Below are positions 1 to 6,685 of a stretch of DNA of 20,176 nucleotides, piece by piece. The notes under the pieces are model-generated. The model did not search any database. It saw only the letters and a list, made by a program, of their open reading frames with translations, and had not been told where the DNA came from. Made by a program: the position numbers and the translations under genes. Location: positions 1 to 20,176 of the forward strand of contig CADCVT010000181.1 of the NCBI GenBank assembly GCA_902806215.1. The letters are read 5' to 3'. Every line of letters starts with the position of its first letter. The first letter of the stretch is position 1. Source of the DNA: an uncultured Solirubrobacteraceae bacterium (GTDB lineage Bacteria; Actinomycetota; Thermoleophilia; Solirubrobacterales; Solirubrobacteraceae).

Positions 1-100
1 CGAGGCGCTCGTCACCGAGATCCGCCGCGCCGGCGCCACCCGGGTGGCGCTGTCGACCGAGGGCGACTGGCTGCGCGAGCTGGGGAGGGGCCCGCGATGA
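1..100 (+). CDS. DUF58 domain protein, C-terminal fragment
   Basis: Only the last 32 codons are inside the window; the frame is open from base 2 and ends at TGA 98-100. The visible tail contains TRVALSTEGDWLRELGRG, a basic helix followed by a 'vaLST.gDWL..L' ending that resembles the C-terminus of DUF58 proteins. Such proteins sit between a MoxR-type AAA ATPase and a VWA protein in MoxR/DUF58/VWA operons. The next gene is indeed a VWA membrane protein, and its ATG overlaps this stop codon (ATGA, 97-100), which implies translational coupling. The family call rests on a short tail plus context, so it is likely rather than certain. Confidence 0.6.
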   Translation, partial: EALVTEIRRAGATRVALSTEGDWLRELGRGPR

Positions 101-1044
101 GCTTCGCCGAGCCGCTCCACCTCCTTGCGCTGCTGGCGATCCCGCTCGCGATCGCGCTGTTCGCGGTCGAGCGCCGCCGCCGCCGGCGCTTCGCCGTGCG
201 CCATCCGGCGGCGTCGGTGATCGCGCGCGCCGCGGCGGGCACGCCACGCTGGCGCAGCATCGTCCCGCCGGCGCTGCTCGGCCTGGCTGCCGCGCTGCTC
301 GCGGTCGGGTTCGCCAAGCCCGAGGCGACCGTCGCCGTGCCGATCGAGCGCGCGTCGGTCGTCCTCGTCACCGACGAGTCCGGCTCGATGTCGGCCCAGG
401 ACGTCGACCCGTCGCGCCTGCGCGCCGCGCAGGACGCCGCGCGGTCGTTCCTCGACCGCGTCCCGGACGAGCTGCTCGTCGGGTTCGTCGGCTACTCCGG
501 CGCCGTGCACTCGGTCGTCGAGCCGACCACCGAGCACGCGCAGGTCGAGACCGCCGTCGACGCCCTGAACGCCGACGGCGGGACCGCGACCGGCGACGCG
601 CTCACCAGTGCGCTCGACCGCCTGCAGAACCGCAGGGGCGATGACGGCACCGTCGCGCCGGCGGCGATCGTCCTGCTGTCCGACGGCAAGAACACCGAGG
701 GCACCGACCCGCTCGAGGTCGCCGACCGCGCGAAGAAGCTCGGCGTGCCGGTCTACACCGTCGCGCTCGGGACGACCGGTGGCGTCGTCGAGCGGCCTGA
801 TGGCGGGCGGATGCCGGTCCCGCCCGATCCGGCGACGCTCGAGGCGATCGCCGAGCGCAGCGGCGGCGAGTCGTTCGCGGTCTCCGACGGCGACGAGCTC
901 GACCAGGTCTACGAGCGCCTCGGCTCGCGGATCGGCACGCGTCAGGAGCAGCGCGAGGTGAGCGCCGCGTTCGTCGGCGGCGCGCTCGTCCTGCTGCTGG
1001 GCGGCGTCGGTGTCGGCCTGCGCTGGCGGTCCGGGTTCGCCTAA
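97..1044 (+). CDS. VWA domain-containing membrane protein (BatA-like)
   Basis: A 315-residue protein with the usual BatA-like plan. Transmembrane segments lie at about residues 7-23 and 57-72. A von Willebrand A domain (about 85-275) carries an intact MIDAS motif D93-x-S95-x-S97 (TDESGS), the 'GGTATGDAL' threonine loop and the 'LLSDGKNTEG' strand. A last membrane helix (about 290-310) sits at the C-terminus. VWA domains of this type bind a divalent metal and partner proteins; with MoxR ATPases and DUF58 proteins they are thought to act in folding or metal insertion at the membrane. The start is ATG 97, with GGAGG at 84-88 eight bases upstream, overlapping the DUF58 stop. The 3' end overlaps the convergent MscS-like gene by four bases. 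Confidence 0.9.
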   Translation: MSFAEPLHLLALLAIPLAIALFAVERRRRRRFAVRHPAASVIARAAAGTPRWRSIVPPALLGLAAALLAVGFAKPEATVAVPIERASVVLVTDESGSMSAQDVDPSRLRAAQDAARSFLDRVPDELLVGFVGYSGAVHSVVEPTTEHAQVETAVDALNADGGTATGDALTSALDRLQNRRGDDGTVAPAAIVLLSDGKNTEGTDPLEVADRAKKLGVPVYTVALGTTGGVVERPDGGRMPVPPDPATLEAIAERSGGESFAVSDGDELDQVYERLGSRIGTRQEQREVSAAFVGGALVLLLGGVGVGLRWRSGFA

Positions 1045-1835
1045 GGCCCGTGGACCGTCACCGGACGGTCGAGGAGGTGGTGGTTCGGGATCCGGACGGT
1101 CTCGCCGGTCGGGACCCGGACCACGACCGCGGTCTGGTCGAGCTCGACGACCTCTCCGCGAATCTCGCCCACGCTGATGGTCTGCCCGACCGTGTACGAG
1201 AGCCGCACGTAGCGCCCGGCGCTGATCGCCCGCGCGGCGTCGCGCCTGCCGAGGCCGAACGCGAGCGCCACCGTCGCGGCGGCGGCCGCCACGAGGATCG
1301 CCAGCAGCGTCGTGAGGACGCCGGTCGGCACGCCGACCTGTGCCGCCGCGGTCAGCGTGAAGACGCCGAGGATCACCAGCGCGACGAGCTGCCCGAGCGG
1401 CAGCGCGAGGTCCATCTGGCCGGAGATCCGGTCGACGCGCTCGCGCGCGAGCTCGGCCAGCACGACGCCCGCGAGCAGCAGCAGCGCGGCCGCGATGACG
1501 CGCGGAATGAAGAGGATCGCCTCGTTGAGCGTCTCGGACAGGAACTGCAGGCCGAGCAGCGACAGCGCCGCGAACACCACGACGGCGATGACCGTGATCC
1601 GCACGGTGCGGCCTGCCAGCGCGCTCGCCGGAAGCGGCAGGCCGGCGCGCCCGACCGCGCGGTGCACGCCGTGGCGCTCGGCGAGGTCGTCGGCGCCGAC
1701 CGCGCGCAGCGCCTTCGCCACCCCGCGCGACAGCAGCCGCGCGAGCAGGAAGCCGACCACGAGCAGCACGAGCGCGCCGCCCAGCCGCGGCAGGAACCCG
1801 CCGAGCGCTTCGCCGGCCGAGTCGAGGATCGTCAC
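1041..1835 (-). CDS. MscS-like small-conductance mechanosensitive channel family protein
   Basis: A 264-residue integral membrane protein. Hydrophobic segments are visible near residues 17-38, 80-100, 108-128, 145-165 and 170-195. The last is Ala/Gly-rich and pore-like (LLAILVAAAAATVALAFGLG) and leads into a small beta domain (SYTVGQTISVGEIRGEVVEL, then VRIPNHHLLDRPV). This matches the TM3 plus OB-fold-like beta domain of MscS; the vestibule after the beta domain is missing, so it is a short member. It probably releases solutes on membrane tension. The GTG start at 1835 overlaps the upstream stop (GTGA, 1832-1835) and has GGGAGG five bases upstream, so it is the last gene of the sigma-factor operon. 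Whether it gates like MscS cannot be read from sequence. Confidence 0.85.
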   Translation of the reverse strand: MTILDSAGEALGGFLPRLGGALVLLVVGFLLARLLSRGVAKALRAVGADDLAERHGVHRAVGRAGLPLPASALAGRTVRITVIAVVVFAALSLLGLQFLSETLNEAILFIPRVIAAALLLLAGVVLAELARERVDRISGQMDLALPLGQLVALVILGVFTLTAAAQVGVPTGVLTTLLAILVAAAAATVALAFGLGRRDAARAISAGRYVRLSYTVGQTISVGEIRGEVVELDQTAVVVRVPTGETVRIPNHHLLDRPVTVHGP

Positions 1836-2047
1836 TTGCGCCTCCCGATCAACATCGATAGTCCGTCACCCATCGCGCCGAGCACGCCTGTCGCCGCCTG
1901 CACCGCGCCGCGGACCACCCGCTGCCACCGCGCCGCCCGCACGACCCGCGGCACGAGCGCCGTCCCCGGCTCCGGAGGCGATCCTGCCATGCCCTGCAGC
2001 AGCTCGCGCGCGCGGAGCTCCGCCGGCGACAGCCCCTCGTCGCTCAT
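1832..2047 (-). CDS. 71-residue protein of unknown function between ECF sigma factor and MscS genes
   Basis: Not a family I recognise. It begins with an acidic helix (MSDEGLSPAELRARELLQG), continues with a Pro/Gly linker, then a basic stretch (VVRAARWQRVVRG) and ends with a Gly/Ala/Leu amphipathic or weakly hydrophobic segment and RRK. There is no Cys, so it is not a zinc-finger anti-sigma factor. ATG 2047 overlaps the sigma-factor stop (ATGA, 2044-2047) and GGGAG lies eight bases upstream; its own stop overlaps the MscS GTG. Both overlaps and the well-placed ribosome site argue that it is real and made together with its neighbours. By position it could be a small anti-sigma or a membrane adaptor, but nothing in the sequence proves this. 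Confidence 0.8.
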   Translation of the reverse strand: MSDEGLSPAELRARELLQGMAGSPPEPGTALVPRVVRAARWQRVVRGAVQAATGVLGAMGDGLSMLIGRRK

Positions 2048-2601
2048 CGCGGCAGCTCCCAGTCGTACGTGTTGGCCCGCAGCAGGTCCACGAGCTCGAG
2101 GCGGGCGCGGTGCAGCCGCCCCTTGACGCTGCCGAGCGGCATCTCGGTGACGTGCGCGACCTCGTCGTAGGAGAGCCCCTCGACGTCGCGCAGCACGAGC
2201 ACCGACCGGTGCTCGGGGCGCAGCATCGCCAGCTTGAGCTCGAGCCGCTCGATCCGCTCGCGCTCCTCGAGTCGCTCGGCCGGCAGACGGTCGCCGCTCG
2301 GCCGCTCCCCGAGCCCGGCCTCCTCCGGCGAGACCGCGTCGGGCCGGCGCCGCAGCGCCGTCAGCGCGGTGTTGTGCGTGATCTGCAGCAGCCAGGCGCG
2401 GAAGGCGCCGTCGCCGCGGTAGCGGTCGAGGCGGTGAAACGCGCGCAGGAGCGCGTCCTGGGTCACGTCGTCCGCGTCCGTGGGGCCGACGATTCGCGCG
2501 GCGACGCGATGGACCACCGCGGCATGGCGGTCGACGAGGGCCTCGAAGGCTCCGAGGTCGCCGTCGAGGGTCCTGCGGACCAGCTGGTCGTCGCTCTCCA
2601 C
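2044..2601 (-). CDS. ECF-type sigma-70 family RNA polymerase sigma factor
   Basis: A 185-residue protein with only regions 2 and 4, the ECF layout. Region 2 (about residues 18-82) includes the 'DADDVTQDALLRAFHRLDRYRG' core-binding segment and 'AFRAWLLQITHNTALTALRRR'. An acidic linker follows. Region 4 (about 118-172) includes 'LRPEHRSVLVLRDVEGLSYDEVAHVTEMPLGSVKGRLHRAR', the helix-turn-helix that reads the -35 element. It starts at GTG 2601 with no clear Shine-Dalgarno, consistent with a short leader. It is first in an operon with the 71-residue protein and the MscS-like channel. A GTAAC-N18-GTC element 20 bases upstream suggests autoregulation. No membrane-anchored or zinc-binding anti-sigma gene is beside it. 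Confidence 0.95.
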   Translation of the reverse strand: MESDDQLVRRTLDGDLGAFEALVDRHAAVVHRVAARIVGPTDADDVTQDALLRAFHRLDRYRGDGAFRAWLLQITHNTALTALRRRPDAVSPEEAGLGERPSGDRLPAERLEERERIERLELKLAMLRPEHRSVLVLRDVEGLSYDEVAHVTEMPLGSVKGRLHRARLELVDLLRANTYDWELPR

Positions 2602-2620
2602 GGCGCGCGCACGCTACTAG

Positions 2621-2646
2621 GACCGGCGACCTGCGCCGCCGGTTAC
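2621..2646 (-). promoter_or_regulatory. Candidate ECF-type promoter for the sigma-factor operon
   Basis: On the minus strand GTAAC (2646-2642) is followed after exactly 18 bases by GTC (2623-2621), with the sigma gene's GTG 20 bases further on. AAC-containing -35 elements with a short GTC-type -10 element at this distance are typical of ECF promoters. The same element with the same spacing faces the opposite gene. Positions are seen directly; promoter function is inference. Confidence 0.5.
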
Positions 2647-2654
2647 ACGGAGGC

Positions 2655-2680
2655 GTAACTTTCGGACGCGACCGTGAGTC
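2655..2680 (+). promoter_or_regulatory. Candidate ECF-type promoter for the AraC-type gene
   Basis: GTAACTT at 2655-2661 resembles the GGAACTT -35 element of sigma-E-like promoters; GTC follows at 2678-2680, 18 bases after GTAAC. Transcription would begin near 2687-2690, just before the start codon at 2697. GTTAC (2642-2646) and GTAAC (2655-2659) also form an inverted repeat, because the two divergent promoters lie back to back. Confidence 0.5.
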
Positions 2681-2696
2681 ATGGTTGGAGATGGGC

Positions 2697-3059
2697 ATGC
2701 GACCGACCACCAACGAACGCCGTGAGGACCTGCTCCGCGAGGCGCTCGAGATCATGCACGCCGAGCACGGCACGCCACTCGAGCTCGACGACATCGCGCG
2801 CCGGATCGCCACCTCCCGTCGCCACCTGCAGCGCGTCTTCCGCGAGCTGCACGGTGAGCCGTTCCGCACCGCGCTGACCCACATCCGCCTCGATCGCGCC
2901 GCCGAGCTCCTGGCGGAGCCGTCGCCGGTGAAGATCCGCGAGGTCGCCCGCCGCGTCGGCTACCAGGAGCCCGCCCAGTTCGCCAAGGCGTTCCGCCGCC
3001 GTCACGGCCTGGTGCCCTCGGAGTACCGCGAGCGGGCCACCGCCAGCGTCAGCGCGTAG
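2697..3059 (+). CDS. Short AraC-type helix-turn-helix regulator (paralogue A)
   Basis: A 120-residue protein that is almost only an AraC DNA-binding domain. The first helix-turn-helix includes 'LELDDIARRIATSRRHLQRVFREL'; the second includes 'VKIREVARRVGYQEPAQFAKAFRRRHGLVPSEYR', the typical AraC signature. No ligand-binding or dimerisation domain is present, so it may act as a monomer or need a partner. ATG 2697 is preferred because GGAG (2687-2690) lies six bases upstream; ATG 2691 and TTG 2685 are in-frame alternatives. It diverges from the ECF sigma gene and its last 11 bases overlap the convergent ogt-like gene. A close paralogue sits at 7530-7877. Targets are unknown. Confidence 0.88.
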   Translation: MRPTTNERREDLLREALEIMHAEHGTPLELDDIARRIATSRRHLQRVFRELHGEPFRTALTHIRLDRAAELLAEPSPVKIREVARRVGYQEPAQFAKAFRRRHGLVPSEYRERATASVSA

Positions 3060-3531
3060 CGGCGCCCTCGTGCGCCAGCAGCCGGCGCTTGACCTCGAGG
3101 CCGCCGGCGTAGCCAGTCAGCACCCCGCCGGAGCCGACGACGCGGTGGCACGGCACGACGATCGACAACGGATTGCGGCCGTTGGCCAGGCCGACCGCGC
3201 GGGCCGCGCTCGGACGCCCGATGTGCGCGGCGAGCTCGCCGTAGGTCATCACCGTGCCGTAGGGGATCTCGCGCAGCGCGTCCCACACGCGGTGCTGAAA
3301 CGGCGTGCCGACGGCGGCGGCGCTGACGTCGAACGACCGTCGCTCGCCGGCGAAGTACTGGGCGAGCTGCTCGCGCACGTCGGCGAACGCCTCGTCGTCG
3401 CGCTCCCATCCGGTGCTCGGCCGCGGGGCGCGCTGGTGCTCGGGCCAGTACACGCCGGTCAGGCGCTGTGAGCCGTCGGCCGTGAGCAGGACGTCGCCGA
3501 CCGGCGTCGGCGCGAGGGTGTAGCGGCGCAC
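3049..3531 (-). CDS. ogt: Methylated-DNA--[protein]-cysteine S-methyltransferase
   Basis: Repairs O6-alkylguanine by a one-way transfer of the alkyl group to its own cysteine. The 160-residue product has the N-terminal ribonuclease-H-like domain (RRYTLAPTPVGDVLL...) and the C-terminal domain with 'GTPFQHRVWDALREIPYGTVMTYGELA', the arginine-finger region 'ARAVGLANGRNPL' and the active-site PCHRV with Cys128, then 'GYAGGLEVKRRLLAHE'. No Ada zinc domain or fused AraC domain is present, so it is Ogt-like. The start is uncertain: GTG 3531 fits the family N-terminus, while in-frame GTG 3561 or 3594 would add 10 or 21 basic residues; none has a convincing ribosome site. The convergent neighbour encodes an AraC domain. 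Confidence 0.93.
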   Translation of the reverse strand: MRRYTLAPTPVGDVLLTADGSQRLTGVYWPEHQRAPRPSTGWERDDEAFADVREQLAQYFAGERRSFDVSAAAVGTPFQHRVWDALREIPYGTVMTYGELAAHIGRPSAARAVGLANGRNPLSIVVPCHRVVGSGGVLTGYAGGLEVKRRLLAHEGAATR

Positions 3532-3617
3532 GTCGAGAAAGGTACGGCTTCCGCGCCTCACGGACGAGCGACGAACTCCGCTACGCAGTTTCACTCTGAG
3601 TCTCGGGGGGTCGTGAG

Positions 3618-3630
3618 GGGGCGGAGCCCC
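3618..3630. other. Small GC hairpin between divergent ogt and amidase genes
   Basis: GGGGC (3618-3622), loop GGA, GCCCC (3626-3630), followed by two T. The stem is perfect but only five pairs long and sits in a divergent region, where a terminator is not expected. It may be part of a 5' leader or chance. Confidence 0.25.
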
Positions 3631-3652
3631 TTACATCCGTAGGGTCCCCGCC

Positions 3653-5119
3653 GTGACGGCGACCACCGCCCCGCTGCTCGAGCGCAGCGCGACCGAGCTC
3701 GCGCAGGCGATCCGCTCCGGCGAGCTGTCCGCGCGCGACGTGGTGGGCGAGCACGCGTGGCGCCTGCACCGCTGCCAGCCGCGGACGAACGCGGTGGCCC
3801 GCGACCGCTTCGACGCGGCGCTCGAGGACGCCGACGCCGCCGACGCGCGCGTCGCCGCTGCCCGCGCCGACGGGACGCTCGACGCCCTCCCGCCGTACCT
3901 CGGCGTGCCGTGCACGATCAAGGAGTCGATCGGCGTGCGCGGCATGCCGAACTCCGCCGGGCTCGTCGCCCGGCGCGACACCCTGGCCGAGAGCACCGCG
4001 ACCGCGGCCCAACGCATGCTCGACGCTGGCTTCATCGCGCTGGGCGTGACGAACACGTCGGAGCTGACGATGTGGATCGAGTCCGAGAACCGCGTCTACG
4101 GCCGCACGAACAACGCGTACGACCCGCGCCGTACGGCCGGCGGCTCGTCGGGCGGCGAGGGCGCCGCGGTCGGCAGCGGCGGGAGCCCCGTCGGCCTCGG
4201 CTCGGACATCGGCGGCTCGATCCGCCTGCCGGCGTTCTTCAACGGCGCCTTCGGGCACAAGCCGTCGCCGGACATCGTGCCCGACACCGGCCAGTTCCCG
4301 AGCACCGAGGGCGAGGCCGCGTTCATGCTCACGATGGGGCCCATCGCCCGTCGCGCCGAGGACCTCATGCCGGTCACCCGGATCATCGCCGGGCCCGACG
4401 GCGAGGACCTGCGGACGGTCGAGCACGACCTGCGCGACCCCGCCGGCGTCGACCTCGCGTCGCTGCGCGTGCTCGTCGCCGACGACACGTCGCTCGTCCC
4501 GAGTCGCGGCGAGCTGCGCAACGCGCGCGACCGTGCGGCACGGGCGCTGGAGGAGGCCGGAGCACGGTGCGAGAAGGTCTCGCTCAAGCAGCTGCGCCGC
4601 GCGCTCGAGCTGTACCTCGCGGTGCTGAGCGACGGCGCCGGGGTCTCGCTCAACGAGATGCTCGACGAGCTCGGCGTCCGCCCGCGCGGGCCGCGTCCGT
4701 GGCTCGACGCGCTGCGCGGTCGCGGCGACCACACACCGGCGATCCTCATCACGCTCGCCGCCGAGCGCGCGAACGTCCTCATGCCGTCGTCGCGCACCCG
4801 CAAGGCAGTGGCCGCGGCGCGGTCGCTGCGCGAGGAGGTCGGCGGGATCCTCGGCGACGACGGGATCCTGCTGCACCAGCCGCACCCTCGGGTCGCGCCG
4901 CGGCACAACGGGACGGTCGGCCGGCCGTGGGTCCTCGTCCCCTGCGCCGCGTTCAACCTCCTCGGCACGCCGGTCACGCAGGTGCCGCTCGGCCTCAACG
5001 GCGACGGCCTGCCGCTCGGGGTCCAGGTGGCCGCCGCCGACGGCAACGACCACCTGACGATCGCCGCGGCGCTCGAGCTCGAGCGCCGCTTCGGCGGCTG
5101 GGTCAGACCACCGGTTTGA
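3653..5119 (+). CDS. Amidase signature family hydrolase (FAAH-type arrangement)
   Basis: A 488-residue serine amidase. The Ser-cisSer-Lys triad is visible: Lys90 (GVPCTIKES), Ser165 in GGSSGG and nucleophile Ser189 in GLGSDIGGSIRLPA. The spacings of 75 and 24 residues equal those of the fatty acid amide hydrolase triad (Lys142/Ser217/Ser241), so it lies nearer to the FAAH-like branch than to GatA. Length is normal for the family. It hydrolyses a carboxamide; the substrate is unknown, and no GatB or GatC is nearby. The C-terminus 'CAAFNLLGTPVTQVPLGLN...GLPLGVQVAA' is typical. The GTG 3653 start has only a weak TAGGG upstream. The 3' end overlaps the convergent LLM gene by 17 bases. Confidence 0.93.
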   Translation: MTATTAPLLERSATELAQAIRSGELSARDVVGEHAWRLHRCQPRTNAVARDRFDAALEDADAADARVAAARADGTLDALPPYLGVPCTIKESIGVRGMPNSAGLVARRDTLAESTATAAQRMLDAGFIALGVTNTSELTMWIESENRVYGRTNNAYDPRRTAGGSSGGEGAAVGSGGSPVGLGSDIGGSIRLPAFFNGAFGHKPSPDIVPDTGQFPSTEGEAAFMLTMGPIARRAEDLMPVTRIIAGPDGEDLRTVEHDLRDPAGVDLASLRVLVADDTSLVPSRGELRNARDRAARALEEAGARCEKVSLKQLRRALELYLAVLSDGAGVSLNEMLDELGVRPRGPRPWLDALRGRGDHTPAILITLAAERANVLMPSSRTRKAVAAARSLREEVGGILGDDGILLHQPHPRVAPRHNGTVGRPWVLVPCAAFNLLGTPVTQVPLGLNGDGLPLGVQVAAADGNDHLTIAAALELERRFGGWVRPPV

Positions 5120-5957
5120 GGCCGCTGTCGATGCGCTCGAGACGGCGCTCGATCTCGTCGCGCGACGCGCTCGGCAGGTAGAAGCAGATCCGCTCGACGC
5201 CGGCCTCGGCGTACCGCGCGATCCGCTCCGGCCGCGTCGACATCGCGTTGACGGTCACGGTGACCGGGCGCCCGGCGTCGGCGGCGCGCCGGCGCAGCGC
5301 GTCGATGCGGCCGAGCAGCGCGTCGTCGTCGCGTCCGACGAGGTTCGGCATCCACGCGTCGCCGAACGCGAGCACGCGGTCCTCGACCGTCGGCCCGTTG
5401 CCGCCGACGAGGACGGGCGGGTGCGGCTGCTGCACCGGCTTCGGCCAGCTCCACGCGCGCTCGAAGGACACGAAGCGCCCGGAGTACGTCGCCTCGTCCT
5501 CGGTCCACAGCAGGCGCATCGCCTCGACGCGCTCTTCCAACAGCGCCATGCGCGTGCGAGGGTCGGTCCCGTGGTCGCGCATCTCCTCCCGGTTCCAGCC
5601 CGCCCCGACGCCGAACAGGACGCGGCCGCCGCTGACCTGGTCGAGGCTCGCGACCGCCTTCGCGGTGACGATCGGGTCGCGCTGGATGACGAGGCAGATC
5701 CCGAAGCCCAGACGGATGCGCGTCGTCGCTGCCGCGGCGGCCGTGAGCGCGACGAACGGGTCGAGCGTCCGGCTGTACTCGGGCGGAAGCTCGCCGCCGG
5801 CGGGGTACGGGGTCTCGCGCGACGCGGGGATGTGCGTGTGCTCGGGGAACCAGATCGACTCGAAGCCGCGCTCCTCGACGAGACGGGCGAGGTCGCCCGG
5901 CGGCGGCGTGTCGGCGGTGGGGAAGATCGCGAGCCCGATGTCCATCGCGTCGATCAT
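5103..5957 (-). CDS. LLM class F420-dependent oxidoreductase (TIGR03619-like)
   Basis: A 284-residue luciferase-like monooxygenase TIM barrel. Family features: 'MDIGLAIFPT' first strand, 'GFESIWFPEHTHIP', 'TRIRLGFGICLVIQRDPIVTAKAVASLDQVSGGRVLFGVGAGWNREEM', 'EERVEAMRLLWTEDEATYSGRFVSFE' and 'PVLVGGNGPTVEDRVLAFGDAWMPN'. Actinobacterial relatives mostly use coenzyme F420 rather than FMN; this is inferred from family resemblance. The substrate is unknown. ATG 5957 is chosen because GGTGGT lies about seven bases upstream; ATG 5945 and TTG 5972 are in frame. It diverges from azlC and converges on the amidase. Confidence 0.9.
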   Translation of the reverse strand: MIDAMDIGLAIFPTADTPPPGDLARLVEERGFESIWFPEHTHIPASRETPYPAGGELPPEYSRTLDPFVALTAAAAATTRIRLGFGICLVIQRDPIVTAKAVASLDQVSGGRVLFGVGAGWNREEMRDHGTDPRTRMALLEERVEAMRLLWTEDEATYSGRFVSFERAWSWPKPVQQPHPPVLVGGNGPTVEDRVLAFGDAWMPNLVGRDDDALLGRIDALRRRAADAGRPVTVTVNAMSTRPERIARYAEAGVERICFYLPSASRDEIERRLERIDSGLKPVV

Positions 5958-5967
5958 GCCCGTAACC

Positions 5968-5987
5968 ACCAAAGCGGTTTCGTTGGT
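5968..5987. promoter_or_regulatory. Inverted repeat in the LLM/azlC divergent region
   Basis: ACCAA (5968-5972), ten bases, TTGGT (5983-5987), in the 41-base gap between the start codons of the LLM gene and azlC. Its position suits an operator controlling one or both genes, but the arms are short and chance is possible. Confidence 0.3.
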
Positions 5988-5998
5988 AGGCTCGCCGG

Positions 5999-6100
5999 AT
6001 GAACCTCCGACCCGGGATCCGCGCGGGGCTGCCGCTCTCGCCGGCCGTCTTCCTCGTCGCGATGACGTTCGGCGTGCTGGCCGAGCCGGTGATGGGCTAG
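5999..6100 (+). pseudogene. azlC: N-terminal part of azlC, ended by an in-frame amber codon
   Basis: ATG 5999 has GGTAGG eight bases upstream and opens a frame encoding MNLRPGIRAGLPLSPAVF, then LVAMTFGVLAEPVMG, which is the expected AzlC N-terminus and first membrane helix. TAG at 6098-6100 stops it at codon 34. The same frame continues straight on with IAPIVMSIVVYAGSSQFA, the next conserved AzlC block, to 6685. So a single sense codon has become TAG with no frameshift. It may be a recent nonsense mutation, a sequencing error, or a site of readthrough. Confidence 0.75.
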
Positions 6101-6115
6101 ATCGCCCCGATCGTC

Positions 6116-6685
6116 ATGTCGATCGTCGTCTACGCGGGCTCGTCGCAGTTCGCAGCGCTGGCCGCGCTCGCGGCGGGAGCGGCGGCGCCCACCGCGATCC
6201 TGGGCGGCCTGCTGATGAACCTGCGCTTCCTCGCGATGGGCTTCGCCGTCGGCCCGTCGCTGACCGGCCGGCCGCTCGTCCGCGCACTCAAGGGCCAGAC
6301 GGTCGTCGACGCGTCGTTCGCGATCGGCAACGAGGGCGCCGGCCGCTTCGACGAGCCGCGCTTGCTCGGCTCGACGATCCCGCAGTTCGTCCCGTGGGTC
6401 GGCGGCACGATCGCCGGCGTGTTCGCCGGGTCGCTGCTCGGGGACATCGAGAAGCTCGGGCTCGACGCGATGTTCCCCGCGTTCTTCCTCGCGCTCATGG
6501 CGCACGAGGTGCGCAACGGGCGGGCGATCGTCGTCGCGTTGCTCGCCGCCGCGGTGACGCTGGCGCTGATCCCGGTCGTGCCCGCCGGCGTGCCGGTCGT
6601 CGCCGCGTCGGCCGCGGCGCTGCTCGGCCTGACGCCGGGGGCCGCCGAGGAGATCGAGGACGCGCGCGCGGAGGCGGCGGCATGA
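6116..6685 (+). CDS. azlC: AzlC family branched-chain amino acid exporter subunit, N-terminally cut by an in-frame TAG
   Basis: Large subunit of the AzlCD exporter for branched-chain amino acids. The open part from ATG 6116 gives 189 residues. It has the conserved 'SIVVYAGSSQFAALAAL' block, 'LLMNLRFLAMGFAVGPSL', 'VVDASFAIGNEG' and several later membrane helices, ending in 'GLTPGAAEEIEDARAEAAA'. The first helix is in the same frame upstream (5999-6100) but separated by TAG 6098-6100. ATG 6116 has no ribosome site, so the intact gene almost certainly started at 5999. Its stop overlaps azlD (ATGA, 6682-6685). If not read through or reinitiated, the transporter is probably dead, and azlD may lose coupled translation. 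Confidence 0.82.
   Translation: MSIVVYAGSSQFAALAALAAGAAAPTAILGGLLMNLRFLAMGFAVGPSLTGRPLVRALKGQTVVDASFAIGNEGAGRFDEPRLLGSTIPQFVPWVGGTIAGVFAGSLLGDIEKLGLDAMFPAFFLALMAHEVRNGRAIVVALLAAAVTLALIPVVPAGVPVVAASAAALLGLTPGAAEEIEDARAEAAA

Noticed and set aside
5103..5119. Amidase/LLM overlap as a sign of a frameshift or wrong stop
   Set aside because: Both C-termini look complete for their families, and convergent overlap is the rule in this window.
4096..5508. Minus-strand open frame antisense to the amidase
   Set aside because: Its sequence is Arg/Ser/Pro-rich with no recognisable motif, while the amidase on the other strand has a complete catalytic triad.
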